A DNA stretch of 64,000 bases from Globisporangium splendens (lineage: Eukaryota; Oomycota; Peronosporomycetes; Pythiales; Pythiaceae), in contig VFIW01000121.1 of NCBI GenBank assembly GCA_006386115.1, positions 106,526-170,525 of the forward strand, in the 5' to 3' direction. The notes under the pieces are model-generated. The model was not told where the DNA came from and ran no database searches. It saw only the letters and a list, made by a program, of their open reading frames with translations. How positions within the stretch are numbered: position 1 is the stretch's first letter; each line of letters opens with the position of its first letter. Shown piece by piece: positions 42,181-50,337 of the stretch. The translations under genes were made by a program, and so were the position numbers.

Positions 42181-42829
42181 TGTAATGGGCCATAACCAGC
42201 CATTACATGAAGGTGGATCTGTCCTCAGATCTAGTGTGCCACACACCACCTTCAGCGTGCATTGTGGAGACACAAATGACAAAGGGATTACGGTAATACA
42301 GTCCCCACATGCACGTGTGACGTCATTCGATGACGTCACGAGTCTTCTCTGTGCTGATCAGTGCAGAATGTTGTTCTCATGTACTGATCAGTACTGAGCG
42401 ATGACATCCATGTACTAGTCGAGTACTGAGTGATGGTTCCTACTTGGGAAACTACACTGGCGACGAGACCGACGTGTCTCTGCCACCTGGAGTGAGTGGC
42501 GCGAGCCAATCACTTTGCAGGGATTTTATACAAGACTTGAAGTTCAAGCTTCTAGAAGATCCCGTAGGTTGAACCTCAGTGTACCCAAGGTTTTATATAT
42601 CATATTCATAGGTTTTATTGTGTATGTTTAGGTTTTAGTTATAAAAGCTGTAGGATCCCTTGGGGTTCATTTGTAAGTAGCGACAGGAACCATAACCTTT
42701 TTAATTCAGTTGCAAATTTTCCTCCAAGCACTCAAGTCTTCTTCCTCCCTCCAAGTCGGGAGATCGCTTCCTCTGGCACAAGCGTGTGTGCCGTGTTTGA
42801 GGGACTGTTTGGAACAGCGCCCTCTTACA
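42181..42829 (+). mobile_element. 5' LTR of gypsy copy 3
   Basis: 649 bp, TGTAATGGG...TTACA, beginning with an 8-bp-stem hairpin (TGTAATGG / CCATTACA). Paired TGACGTCA octamers at 42318 and 42331, and palindromic GTACTGATCAGTAC further on. Its first 370 bp are identical to the 3' LTR at 45864, while the last 280 bp carry about eight substitutions and one 1-bp indel. Confidence 0.88.
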
Positions 42830-42847
42830 CCTGGTAGCACTTCGAGC
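42830..42847 (+). promoter_or_regulatory. Candidate primer-binding site of gypsy copy 3
   Basis: Starts CCTGGTAGCACTTCG right after the LTR end. TGG is expected as the complement of a tRNA CCA tail. The same CCTGGTAGC follows the LTR at 38203. The priming tRNA was not identified. Confidence 0.4.
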
Positions 42848-42948
42848 GGTCCTTCCAACGACCCAGTGAAGTGAAGAGGTTTGACGACGCGGCTTTAAGC
42901 ACGTCGAGCATTCCTGTCCAAGACCCTGCGAGCATCCTTGTGTTGAAC

Positions 42949-45444
42949 ATGGATGCTACAGGAACCCCACTCGGTCCAGTTCATGACAAGGAACTTCTGG
43001 CGATGAAGTATTCTTTGGTCAAGTTCCGTGTGTATCTGCTTGGCGAGGAGCGCTTTGCTGTCTACACTGATCACGCATCTCTGCGTACGGCAGTGAAGAC
43101 TCCTCATTTGTCGCAAAGAATGGCGAGATGGTTCTCCTTCTTTGCAGAGTACAACTTTATTGTACACTACAAGCCAGGCAAGACGAACATCTTAGCCGAT
43201 GCGCTGTCAAGACGTCCGGATTACGATCCGAAGACCAAGAGTGAAGACACGGACGGAGCGTGTCGACTCTGTGAAGATGTTCAAGCGATCGCGGTGCGAG
43301 CTGCGACTACAGTGCGAGAAGAGATCGTCGAAGGGTACAAGTCTGACGAAACATGTCAGGACTTGCTGAAGTACTTCAAGGACCCTTCCGACAAAGCGCT
43401 GCAAGGTCTTCCGTCGCGCACAAGATCGCGAGTTCGCCGCTTCCGAGTACACAATGGGTTGTTGTACTATGCGGTTGAACAAGGGGATACAGCAAGGGTT
43501 GTTGTTCCCAACGACGAAGGTCTGCGTCATCGACTCTTGTATGAGTACCATGACAATCCTTCGGGTGGCCATCTCGGACGTGAGAAAACGTTTCTCAGTC
43601 TTTCCCGGGATTACTACTGGCCACACATGTACAAGTGGGTCCGCAAGTATGTGAGGACTTGCGAGATCTGCCAACGAGTGAAACCCTCTGGTTCCACGCA
43701 GGCTCCACCTCGTTCATTGGCTGTCCCATCGGACAGTTGGAAGTCTGTGAGTATGGATTTCATATTCGGACTTCCACGTGACAAACACGGACGCAATGGC
43801 ATCCTTGTGTTTGTGGACCGATTCAGCAAGATGGTCCATCTTGCGCCTGTTTCGGACAAGATCTCAGCCGAAATGACGGCCAAGGTCTTTGTAGACGTCG
43901 TATTCCGTCTGCACGGACTACCAGTCGAGATCGTGTCTGACCGTGACACCCGTTTCACGTCCAAGTTCTGGCGTGCACTGTTCGGACTTCTGGACACCAA
44001 GTTGTCCATGTCAACAGCGGCACATCCTGAAACGGACGGTCAAACTGAACGAGTGAATCGTGTCCTGGAAGACGTGTTGCGCAGTTATGCGACGTCTTTC
44101 AAAGAGTGGAGTGAGTTTCTCCCTCTTGTCGAGTTTGCGTTGAACAACTCCACGCATGTCTCGACGGGTCACTCTCCATTTTATGTGAACTATGGCATTC
44201 ACCCTCGAGTGCCTGCTTCCATAATGGGTGAGGTCTCTACCTTAAGTGAGGGAGGGGCTCCGGCTCATGGAAACAAGCCGAAGTCGTCTTATGACCTGAA
44301 TGCTGCTTCCGAGTTGAAAGCAAATTTTGACTCGATGAAACCCCTCGACGACCTAACAAGTCGTGAAGAGCAGCAAGTCGATGACTTTGTTGTGAGGAGG
44401 CAAGCCGTTGTGAGGTTTGTTCGAGACGCAATCGCGAAGGCTCAGGATCTGCAAAAGGAACAAGCAGATAAGAGCGGAAGGAAGAACAAGCAAGTATATA
44501 AGATCAACGATCTTGTATTACTTAGCACGGCGAACCTACCTGAACATGCAGTGTCCAACTTGGGAAGCTCGAAGCTTCTGCCAAGGTTCATTGGACCGTT
44601 CAAGGTAGTGAAATGCAATGGTGATGCCTACACGCTAGACATACCTACACGCATGCGTCTACACCCAACATTTTATGTGGGTAGACTAAAGCCTTACCTT
44701 CCAAGTGGATCTGCGGATCCTACGAGATCTTCCACAAACGATCGAGCTGATCGTGAAGCTTCTCCACTTGATTGCGAAGAGCAAACAGCTCATCGCTCTG
44801 GAGATTCTTCTCGGCGTACAGGAGTTGCAGGACGTCGAAGGATTGGTCCTTCACTGCCTCCAACGCTTGAAGACGAGAATGGTATTCACCACGAAGTACC
44901 TCGAGAGCCGAACCTGCCTCTTCCACAGAGCGCAAAAGGCGATCGTGAGCCAACTCACGAGACTTCTCATTCTTCCGGAGTCGAACAAGTTTGTCCTGAA
45001 CCTGTTGGAACCGTTCCTCATAACGGGACTCCAAAGCCGAACACTGGGCAGAACCTTCTGTCAGATCGTCGATCTTCGACTCGTGATCGGCGACAAGGTT
45101 CTCGAGACTCTCGCAGCGTTCCTCAAGCGTCGAACAACGCTGCTGCAAAGCCTCGATTTGCCCACGATGAGCACTCTTCCACTTCCAGAGTCGCTCAATC
45201 GTTTTCTCGTTCAGCCCCACCCCCGTTATTAGACTCTCAGGGAGAGCATCGCTGGGTGGTTGAGTCGATTGTTGATCATGAAGATCAATCGACTCATCGT
45301 CGAGGAAAGAAGCAGTTGAACCATCAACGCTTCTACAGAGTTCGGTGGCGTGGATATCCACCGAGCTCGGACACGTGGGAACCTCGTCAGACATTGGAGT
45401 CTGATGTTCCCGACGTGGTCCGCAGCTATGAGAACTGTTTGTAG
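42949..45444 (+). CDS. Gypsy RNase H (partial)-integrase-chromodomain protein (copy 3)
   Basis: 831 aa from the first ATG (MDATGTPLGP); the frame is open from 42838. A short leader of unrecognised sequence is joined in frame to RNase H at VHDKELLAMKY, so the first RNase H Asp (DAS motif) and all of RT are absent. The remainder is intact: RNase H end (YTDHASLR), zinc-binding HHCC region (GGHLGREK, CEICQRVK), DDE integrase core (SMDFIFGLPRDK, VSDRDTRFTSKF, HPETDGQTERVNR), GPF-type C-terminal module (LPRFIGPFKVVK), a variable Ser/Pro-rich linker and chromodomain (FYRVRWRGYPPSSDTWEP). The integrase could still be active. The last 725 nt are overlapped on the other strand by the antisense gene, and the variable linker falls inside this overlap. 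Confidence 0.8.
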   Translation: MDATGTPLGPVHDKELLAMKYSLVKFRVYLLGEERFAVYTDHASLRTAVKTPHLSQRMARWFSFFAEYNFIVHYKPGKTNILADALSRRPDYDPKTKSEDTDGACRLCEDVQAIAVRAATTVREEIVEGYKSDETCQDLLKYFKDPSDKALQGLPSRTRSRVRRFRVHNGLLYYAVEQGDTARVVVPNDEGLRHRLLYEYHDNPSGGHLGREKTFLSLSRDYYWPHMYKWVRKYVRTCEICQRVKPSGSTQAPPRSLAVPSDSWKSVSMDFIFGLPRDKHGRNGILVFVDRFSKMVHLAPVSDKISAEMTAKVFVDVVFRLHGLPVEIVSDRDTRFTSKFWRALFGLLDTKLSMSTAAHPETDGQTERVNRVLEDVLRSYATSFKEWSEFLPLVEFALNNSTHVSTGHSPFYVNYGIHPRVPASIMGEVSTLSEGGAPAHGNKPKSSYDLNAASELKANFDSMKPLDDLTSREEQQVDDFVVRRQAVVRFVRDAIAKAQDLQKEQADKSGRKNKQVYKINDLVLLSTANLPEHAVSNLGSSKLLPRFIGPFKVVKCNGDAYTLDIPTRMRLHPTFYVGRLKPYLPSGSADPTRSSTNDRADREASPLDCEEQTAHRSGDSSRRTGVAGRRRIGPSLPPTLEDENGIHHEVPREPNLPLPQSAKGDREPTHETSHSSGVEQVCPEPVGTVPHNGTPKPNTGQNLLSDRRSSTRDRRQGSRDSRSVPQASNNAAAKPRFAHDEHSSTSRVAQSFSRSAPPPLLDSQGEHRWVVESIVDHEDQSTHRRGKKQLNHQRFYRVRWRGYPPSSDTWEPRQTLESDVPDVVRSYENCL

Positions 45445-45787
45445 CGTCGCCAGGGGCGACACTACGACGACCAGAGCTACGGTTCGCTCTGTCGTCAGCG
45501 GGAGTTCTTCTTTCGGCACGGGCATTGCCACGACGAAGAAGACGCTCCATCTTGTTCTCGTTCTCAAGACGAACAAATGTTCGCCATGAGTCTCTCTGGG
45601 CTGCGATGTGTTGGTTCGGATCATCGCGATCGTTGATCCGACGCCAACTGAAGAACCGCTCCTTGTAGAACTCGAGCTCCCCCTTCTTCTTCAGAATGGG
45701 AGAAATGTCAAAGAGTTCTGGAGCTGTCCGCTGTCGCTTGGACGACAGACGTTCTTCACGGTTCGCTTGGTCACTTGGTCGCTTCAT
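44720..45787 (-). CDS. Retroelement antisense coiled-coil protein (copy 3, complete)
   Basis: 355-aa protein on the strand opposite to pol, starting MKRPSDQANREE. Basic N-terminus, conserved block FYKERFFSWRRINDRDDPNQ followed by SWRTFVRLENENKMERLL, a variable Ser/Arg-rich middle and a coiled coil of about 180 residues (KTIERLWKWKS...LEERCESLENLVADHESK...NQVEKLHDQLDRLW). The first 114 codons lie outside pol, and the rest overlaps pol over 44720-45444. Copy 1 is almost identical over the shared 97 residues; copy 2 is clearly diverged yet colinear and open. An initiator is found 15 nt upstream of the ATG, and the 3' LTR with two CRE octamers lies just beyond. Unrelated to known gag, protease or envelope as far as I can see. 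Confidence 0.72.
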   Translation of the reverse strand: MKRPSDQANREERLSSKRQRTAPELFDISPILKKKGELEFYKERFFSWRRINDRDDPNQHIAAQRDSWRTFVRLENENKMERLLRRGNARAERRTPADDRANRSSGRRSVAPGDATNSSHSCGPRREHQTPMSDEVPTCPSSVDIHATELCRSVDGSTASFLDDESIDLHDQQSTQPPSDALPESLITGVGLNEKTIERLWKWKSAHRGQIEALQQRCSTLEERCESLENLVADHESKIDDLTEGSAQCSALESRYEERFQQVQDKLVRLRKNEKSRELAHDRLLRSVEEAGSALEVLRGEYHSRLQALEAVKDQSFDVLQLLYAEKNLQSDELFALRNQVEKLHDQLDRLWKIS

Positions 45788-45790
45788 TGC

Positions 45791-45806
45791 CAATTGGAAA
45801 GTGAAC
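45791..45806 (-). promoter_or_regulatory. Initiator of the retroelement antisense gene (copy 3)
   Basis: Minus-strand GTTCACTTTCCAATTG matches GCTCATTYYNCAWTTT at 13 of 16 positions. Predicted start at 45802, 15 nt before ATG 45787. The same site and spacing occur in copies 1 and 2. Confidence 0.68.
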
Positions 45807-45850
45807 TGCTCCGAAAGGTCTGCAAAAGTACGCAAGGTACTTGTGACTTT

Positions 45851-45863
45851 AAGGAGGGGATGA
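45851..45863 (+). other. Polypurine tract of gypsy copy 3
   Basis: AAGGAGGGGATGA immediately before the 3' LTR, the usual site for plus-strand DNA priming. Equivalent tracts flank the other two interior LTR edges. Confidence 0.75.
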
Positions 45864-46513
45864 TGTAATGGGCCATAACCAGCCATTACATGAAGGTGGA
45901 TCTGTCCTCAGATCTAGTGTGCCACACACCACCTTCAGCGTGCATTGTGGAGACACAAATGACAAAGGGATTACGGTAATACAGTCCCCACATGCACGTG
46001 TGACGTCATTCGATGACGTCACGAGTCTTCTCTGTGCTGATCAGTGCAGAATGTTGTTCTCATGTACTGATCAGTACTGAGCGATGACATCCATGTACTA
46101 GTCGAGTACTGAGTGATGGTTCCTACTTGGGAAACTACACTGGCGACGAGACCGACGTGTCTCTGCCACCTGGAGTGAGTGGCGCGAGCCAATCACTTTG
46201 CAGGGATTTTATACAAGACTTGAAGTTCAAGCTTCTCGAAGATCCCGTAGGTTCAATCTCAGTGTACCCGAGGTTTTATATATCATATTCATAGGTTTTA
46301 TTGTGTATGTTTAGGTTTTAGTTATAAAAGCTGTAGGATTCCTTGGGGTTCAATTGTAAGTAGCGACAGGAACCATAACCATTTTTAATTCAGTTGCAAA
46401 TTTTCCTCCAAGCCCTCAAGTCTTCTTCCTCCCTCCAAGTAGGGAGATCGCTTCCTCTGGCACAAGCGTGTGTGCCGTGTTTGAGGGACTGTTTGGAACA
46501 GCGCCCTCTTACA
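45864..46513 (+). mobile_element. 3' LTR of gypsy copy 3
   Basis: 650 bp, partner of the LTR at 42181-42829. TGACGTCA octamers at 46001 and 46014. The outer flank is sequence adjoining the Crypton-like relic. Confidence 0.88.
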
Positions 46514-46649
46514 CACAGACACTGAGCTGTTTTTAAGCATCTCCAAGAATGTAAGTATGCTGCGATCGCGCTGTGTGCTGTAAATATGGATATTTACAGT
46601 TGATGCCTCAGCAGGTGGAGGTTGTGTACGAGAGAAAATAGCGGGCATA

Positions 46650-47718
46650 CGTGTGGTTCTCTGGCTGATTTTGCAAACTTTTCTACTCCCTCTGCAATCG
46701 GCTTCGCCACTGAAATACGAAATCTTCGTCACCCCACACATGCTGGTACCTTGAATCGACGTGCCGAAGCCCTCTTTATGCATGATAGAAAGCGTCGATT
46801 GGGCGCTCGTCCTTGTGCAGAAAATGTAGGTTGTATGTTCGCCCACCCGCAACTCCAGCCTTCCTGCCGATAAACGTGTGCGATCCATACAAAATGGTCG
46901 TGTCAGGATTGGCTCGGCTGGGGCGTTGAAGATTCACCTCCAAGGTCTTCCATTCAAACCGAAGGCTTCGTTAATATGGCACATACCGCAGAACACAAAA
47001 GAGGATACGGCATTAAACCAAAACATGCAGTCTTTGGTGTATCCTGGCGCGCTCTGGATGCGCGTCTGTAGAGCTCGCAGCATATCAAGCGAAATTGGCA
47101 CCGCTTGGGTCGGAACATGTTCTGCAGCTTTCTCCTTCTTCAAACCCTTCACAAATTGTCGGACGAAAACACCCTTGGCTGGATTGCCGTGCCCACGCCA
47201 CACGCCATCTCGGTCTTTCTCAGTCACCCAATTGTCGATTCCCACCTTGTCTCGTCGTTCGTATTGGTTAAAGTGGTTTGCGACTGCTGAGCGTACTTTT
47301 TCCGCTGCTTGACACGAGGCGTCAGAAGATGCAGACACACTCGGCATGTACGCAACCAACAAAGAAGGCAGCTCGTAGCGCTTCTGCACAGCTGGATCAG
47401 GATACTCGTTGAGCTCGCAAAAGCTCACGAATTTTCAATGTAAGAGGCACATGATTTTCTCGTTGTCGGCTTCAACGAATGTTGAGCAGTGTCGATTGCA
47501 TTGGCCACCAAATCGCCGACATCGCCGCGTAGTTGCGCCATCTTCCGCTCGAAATCTGTTATGAACGCACAATGAAACTGCGCACTACATTTTTCATTTT
47601 GGACTGACAAACACTTTGTTGTGAGTGGTAGTGTTTTCATCTTCTTCCCAGAATGTCGCTCTGACGCGCACTTGTCAACGACATCGCTCGTTTTTGATTG
47701 GCCATGTAACATTTCCAT
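46650..47718 (-). pseudogene. Crypton-like tyrosine-recombinase relic
   Basis: Minus-strand frames 47718-47425 and 47428-46934 together resemble a Crypton-type tyrosine recombinase. An N-terminal part ends TTRKSCASYIEN and continues in the next frame as SFCELNEYPDPAVQKRYELP, so one base appears to be missing near 47428. Then follows a helical DNA-binding-like region and the start of the catalytic core, ISLDMLRALQTRI and FVFCGMCHINEAFGL, where His replaces the usual catalytic Arg of the R-x-x-E-A type motif. After the stop at 46934 another frame carries further protein-like sequence (TYNLHFLHKDERPIDAFYH). At least two frame changes and the lost Arg make it inactive. Assignment is by pattern; a DIRS-type recombinase is the alternative. 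Confidence 0.5.
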
Positions 47719-48219
47719 GGTGAAAATATTACTTTGGGAAGCAGAAGTTGCTTCCGTGTGTGTGTGTGTTTTCCTGCACCCGTGATTTAATCAAATGCAG
47801 TGAAATCGCACAGAGGAAGTCATAGCATCCCGCCGCAAGTAACAAATTGAAGTCGTCGCCATTAAGGTTAGGTTAAGTACACAAATGTCAAGATCGTATT
47901 GGCTCGAACCATTTCTTGTGAGAACGGATGCTTTCGTTCCGTATTTGGATCCGTCGTTGTGGATTTTGTGATTGCTAGGTGGTCATTGATTTTAAGAGTA
48001 TAAATGCAGAAAGCTGTCAAATGGTCAAAGTGTGGCAATTAACTTAATTGGAAGTTGATAAGACAAACCTCATCAACTCACACAAACAGATCGCAAAATA
48101 GTTGTTGCTGCAGTTGTATTTGAGAATACCATAAAGTTCGCAGACTCATCTACCACGCACTTATCGAACCGCTGGTGTCGAATGTTGCGGCACAGGCACT
48201 CACCAAATTGCGCAGCAAA
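47719..48219. other. Intergenic region upstream of the DUF924/PP-loop gene
   Basis: About 0.5 kb, AT-rich, with a short GT microsatellite at 47756-47769. An initiator-like ACTCATCTACCACGCA at 48144-48159 (about 10 of 16 matches) lies about 72 nt before the next ATG. No gene recognised. Confidence 0.45.
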
Positions 48220-50217
48220 ATGGACCCACCGATGGCTTCTTCTTCCTCTTCTGTGGCGCCCGAGGCGCTCGCGATCCTGGACTTCTGGTTTGGCGGCGAC
48301 CAGAAGGACAACTACCGCACCAAGTGGTTCCCGCCCGAGGCGTCCGAGAAGCAGCGCGCCATGGACGCGACGATCGCCGAGCGCTTCGGCTCGTTGCTCG
48401 AGCAGGCGCAGCGCAACGAGCTCGAGCACTGGCAGCAGCACCGCGACGCGTCCGTGGCGCTCACCGTGCTGCTGGATCAGTTCTCGCGCCACGTGTACCG
48501 CCACGAGAATAAGGAGCAGCTGCGGCGCAATGACGAGCACGCATTGGCGCTGGCGCAGGCGTTCGTGGTCAAGAACTGGCATGTGAACCTGGATGTGCCG
48601 CAGTTCGTGTTCGTGATGATGCCGATGCGCCACACGCCGACGCCCGAGCGACTGCATTCGCTGCTGGACACGATCGAGGCCCGCGAGACGCTGCAGACGG
48701 CGCACGTCGACCTGCTCGAGAAGTTCCGCCGTACGACGCAGAGCCGCCTACAGCACCTGCGCGGCGAGAAGACAGTTGAGAGCGACGACGACATCTTGGA
48801 GCGCCACTTTATGGTCACGGACGAGAGCGACATGCCCAAGCACCGGCTGTACAAGGCCATGCACGAGTACCTGGTCAAGATGGACGCGAAGAAGTACTCA
48901 CACATGGCTGTGTCGTTGTCTGGAGGCGTCGATTCCATGGTCGTTGCGCACCTGCTGCACAAGTTGCGTCCATTGCACAACAATTTCACGATCGTCGCCG
49001 TGCATTTGGACTACGGCAACCGCGAAGAGAGCCGCGCCGAGTGCGAGTACGTGCGCAAGTGGTGCGAGCGCTTCGGGATCTTGTTTCACGTGCGCCGCAT
49101 CGACGAAGTGAAGCGCAATTCGACCAAGCGCGACGACTACGAGCGCATCTCGCGCGAGATCCGGTACGCGACGTACGCGCAGGTGATGGCGCAGTATGGC
49201 GCGCCAGGCATGTGCTTTGGCCACCACCGCGGCGACGTGCAGGAGAACGTGATCTCCAACATGATGAAGGGTCTGAGTTTGCTGGGTCTCAACGGCATGA
49301 GCGAGTCGAGTATCGTGAACGGCGTGCGCATCTGGCGGCCGCTGCTGGACTTCGAGAAGGACGTGATCTTTGAGTTTGCGCACCGGTACGGAGTCCCGTA
49401 CTTCAAGGACACGACACCAGCGTGGAGCACGCGCGGCAAGCTGCGCAACCAGCTCGTGCCGCTACTCCGCGAACTGTACGGCGACGGGTTTCTCAACAAC
49501 CTGTCGAACCTCGGCGCCGAGTCAACTCAGTGCGCCGAGCTTATCGACCAGAACATCCTGGCGCCGATCATGGCGAGCGTCGGCATGTCCGAGGTCGCCG
49601 TGTGGATCGACTGCACGCTGCTGGTGAACCAGCCGTTCTTCGTGTGGAAGGAAGTGCTGCGATCGATCTGCCACTCGATCATGGGCAACAGCATGGTGCG
49701 CGAGAAGCCGATCCGCGAGCTGATCATGAAGCTCGTGCGCCACACCGGCACGACGGGAGCCTGGGTCACGCTCAAGAAGGGCAACCGGTCCTACATTACC
49801 GCCGACCGCAAGCTCATTATCTTCCGCGACCGCTTCTTCCCCCGCGCGCCGTACGCGCAGCCACTCACAGCTATCAATATCAACGAGACGTACACGTTTG
49901 GTCCATGGACACTGACAACCTCAGTGCTTGAGAGTGACGACTCTAAGACCCAGAATCTCCAATCGCAGCCGTCGTTGACCATGTGGGACGTGATCCACGG
50001 CAACGGCCTCGAGTACGTCTTCCCGAACGCGCCGCAGCTGGTGCTCGACAGCGAGAATCGCCGCCCCGTGCTGCGCGCGCTCGAGAAGGTGATCACGGAC
50101 TTTGTGCCCATTGTCGCGTCGCGCGGCGCCTTCGATGATGCGCACAAGGCTGCGAAATGGGTACATGTCCAGCTCCAGTACACCAACCAACAGCAACAAC
50201 CTGCTGAAGATTCTTAA
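48220..50217 (+). CDS. DUF924 protein fused to a TilS-like PP-loop ATPase
   Basis: 665-aa two-domain protein. Residues about 10-190 are a DUF924 (TPR-like) domain: ILDFWFGGDQKD near the start, then WFPPEASEKQRAMD, LLDQFSRHVYR and FVMMPMRHTP, all typical. Residues about 215-470 are a PP-loop ATPase of the tRNA(Ile)-lysidine synthetase type, with P-loop SLSGGVDSMVV near 231 and then VAVHLDYGNREES, CFGHHRGDVQEN and DTTPAWSTRGKLRNQLVP; a helical C-terminal region follows. TilS modifies C34 of tRNA-Ile(CAU) so that it reads AUA codons. In eukaryotes such enzymes normally serve organelles, but the N-terminal 45 residues here are not obviously a targeting peptide. The frame is open to 48175 without an ATG, so 48220 is the first ATG. 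A fused role for DUF924 is unknown. Confidence 0.85.
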   Translation: MDPPMASSSSSVAPEALAILDFWFGGDQKDNYRTKWFPPEASEKQRAMDATIAERFGSLLEQAQRNELEHWQQHRDASVALTVLLDQFSRHVYRHENKEQLRRNDEHALALAQAFVVKNWHVNLDVPQFVFVMMPMRHTPTPERLHSLLDTIEARETLQTAHVDLLEKFRRTTQSRLQHLRGEKTVESDDDILERHFMVTDESDMPKHRLYKAMHEYLVKMDAKKYSHMAVSLSGGVDSMVVAHLLHKLRPLHNNFTIVAVHLDYGNREESRAECEYVRKWCERFGILFHVRRIDEVKRNSTKRDDYERISREIRYATYAQVMAQYGAPGMCFGHHRGDVQENVISNMMKGLSLLGLNGMSESSIVNGVRIWRPLLDFEKDVIFEFAHRYGVPYFKDTTPAWSTRGKLRNQLVPLLRELYGDGFLNNLSNLGAESTQCAELIDQNILAPIMASVGMSEVAVWIDCTLLVNQPFFVWKEVLRSICHSIMGNSMVREKPIRELIMKLVRHTGTTGAWVTLKKGNRSYITADRKLIIFRDRFFPRAPYAQPLTAININETYTFGPWTLTTSVLESDDSKTQNLQSQPSLTMWDVIHGNGLEYVFPNAPQLVLDSENRRPVLRALEKVITDFVPIVASRGAFDDAHKAAKWVHVQLQYTNQQQQPAEDS

Positions 50218-50337
50218 AATATACCCTACAAATTGGAAAGTTGGCCTACGAAGCAATCAGCACTGGTTGTTTTCATTTATGTTCTGTATGCATTCAAAAT
50301 GTACCCTACGGATGTGGTTTTCTTTTCACCCTACGAC

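Larger units (their letters stand above)
42181..46513 (+). mobile_element. Ty3/gypsy chromovirus copy 3, internally deleted, with both LTRs
   Basis: Complete LTR-to-LTR unit of 4.3 kb, but gag, protease and RT are missing: the leader joins directly to the middle of RNase H. It retains a candidate primer-binding site, an integrase-chromodomain frame, an intact antisense gene, the PPT and the 3' LTR. No target-site duplication is visible (GAACA before, CACAG after). It could only move with help from another copy. Confidence 0.85.

Noticed and set aside
48175..48219. Extension of the DUF924/PP-loop protein to 48175
   Set aside because: The codon there is GTG; the first ATG at 48220 directly precedes the DUF924 domain.
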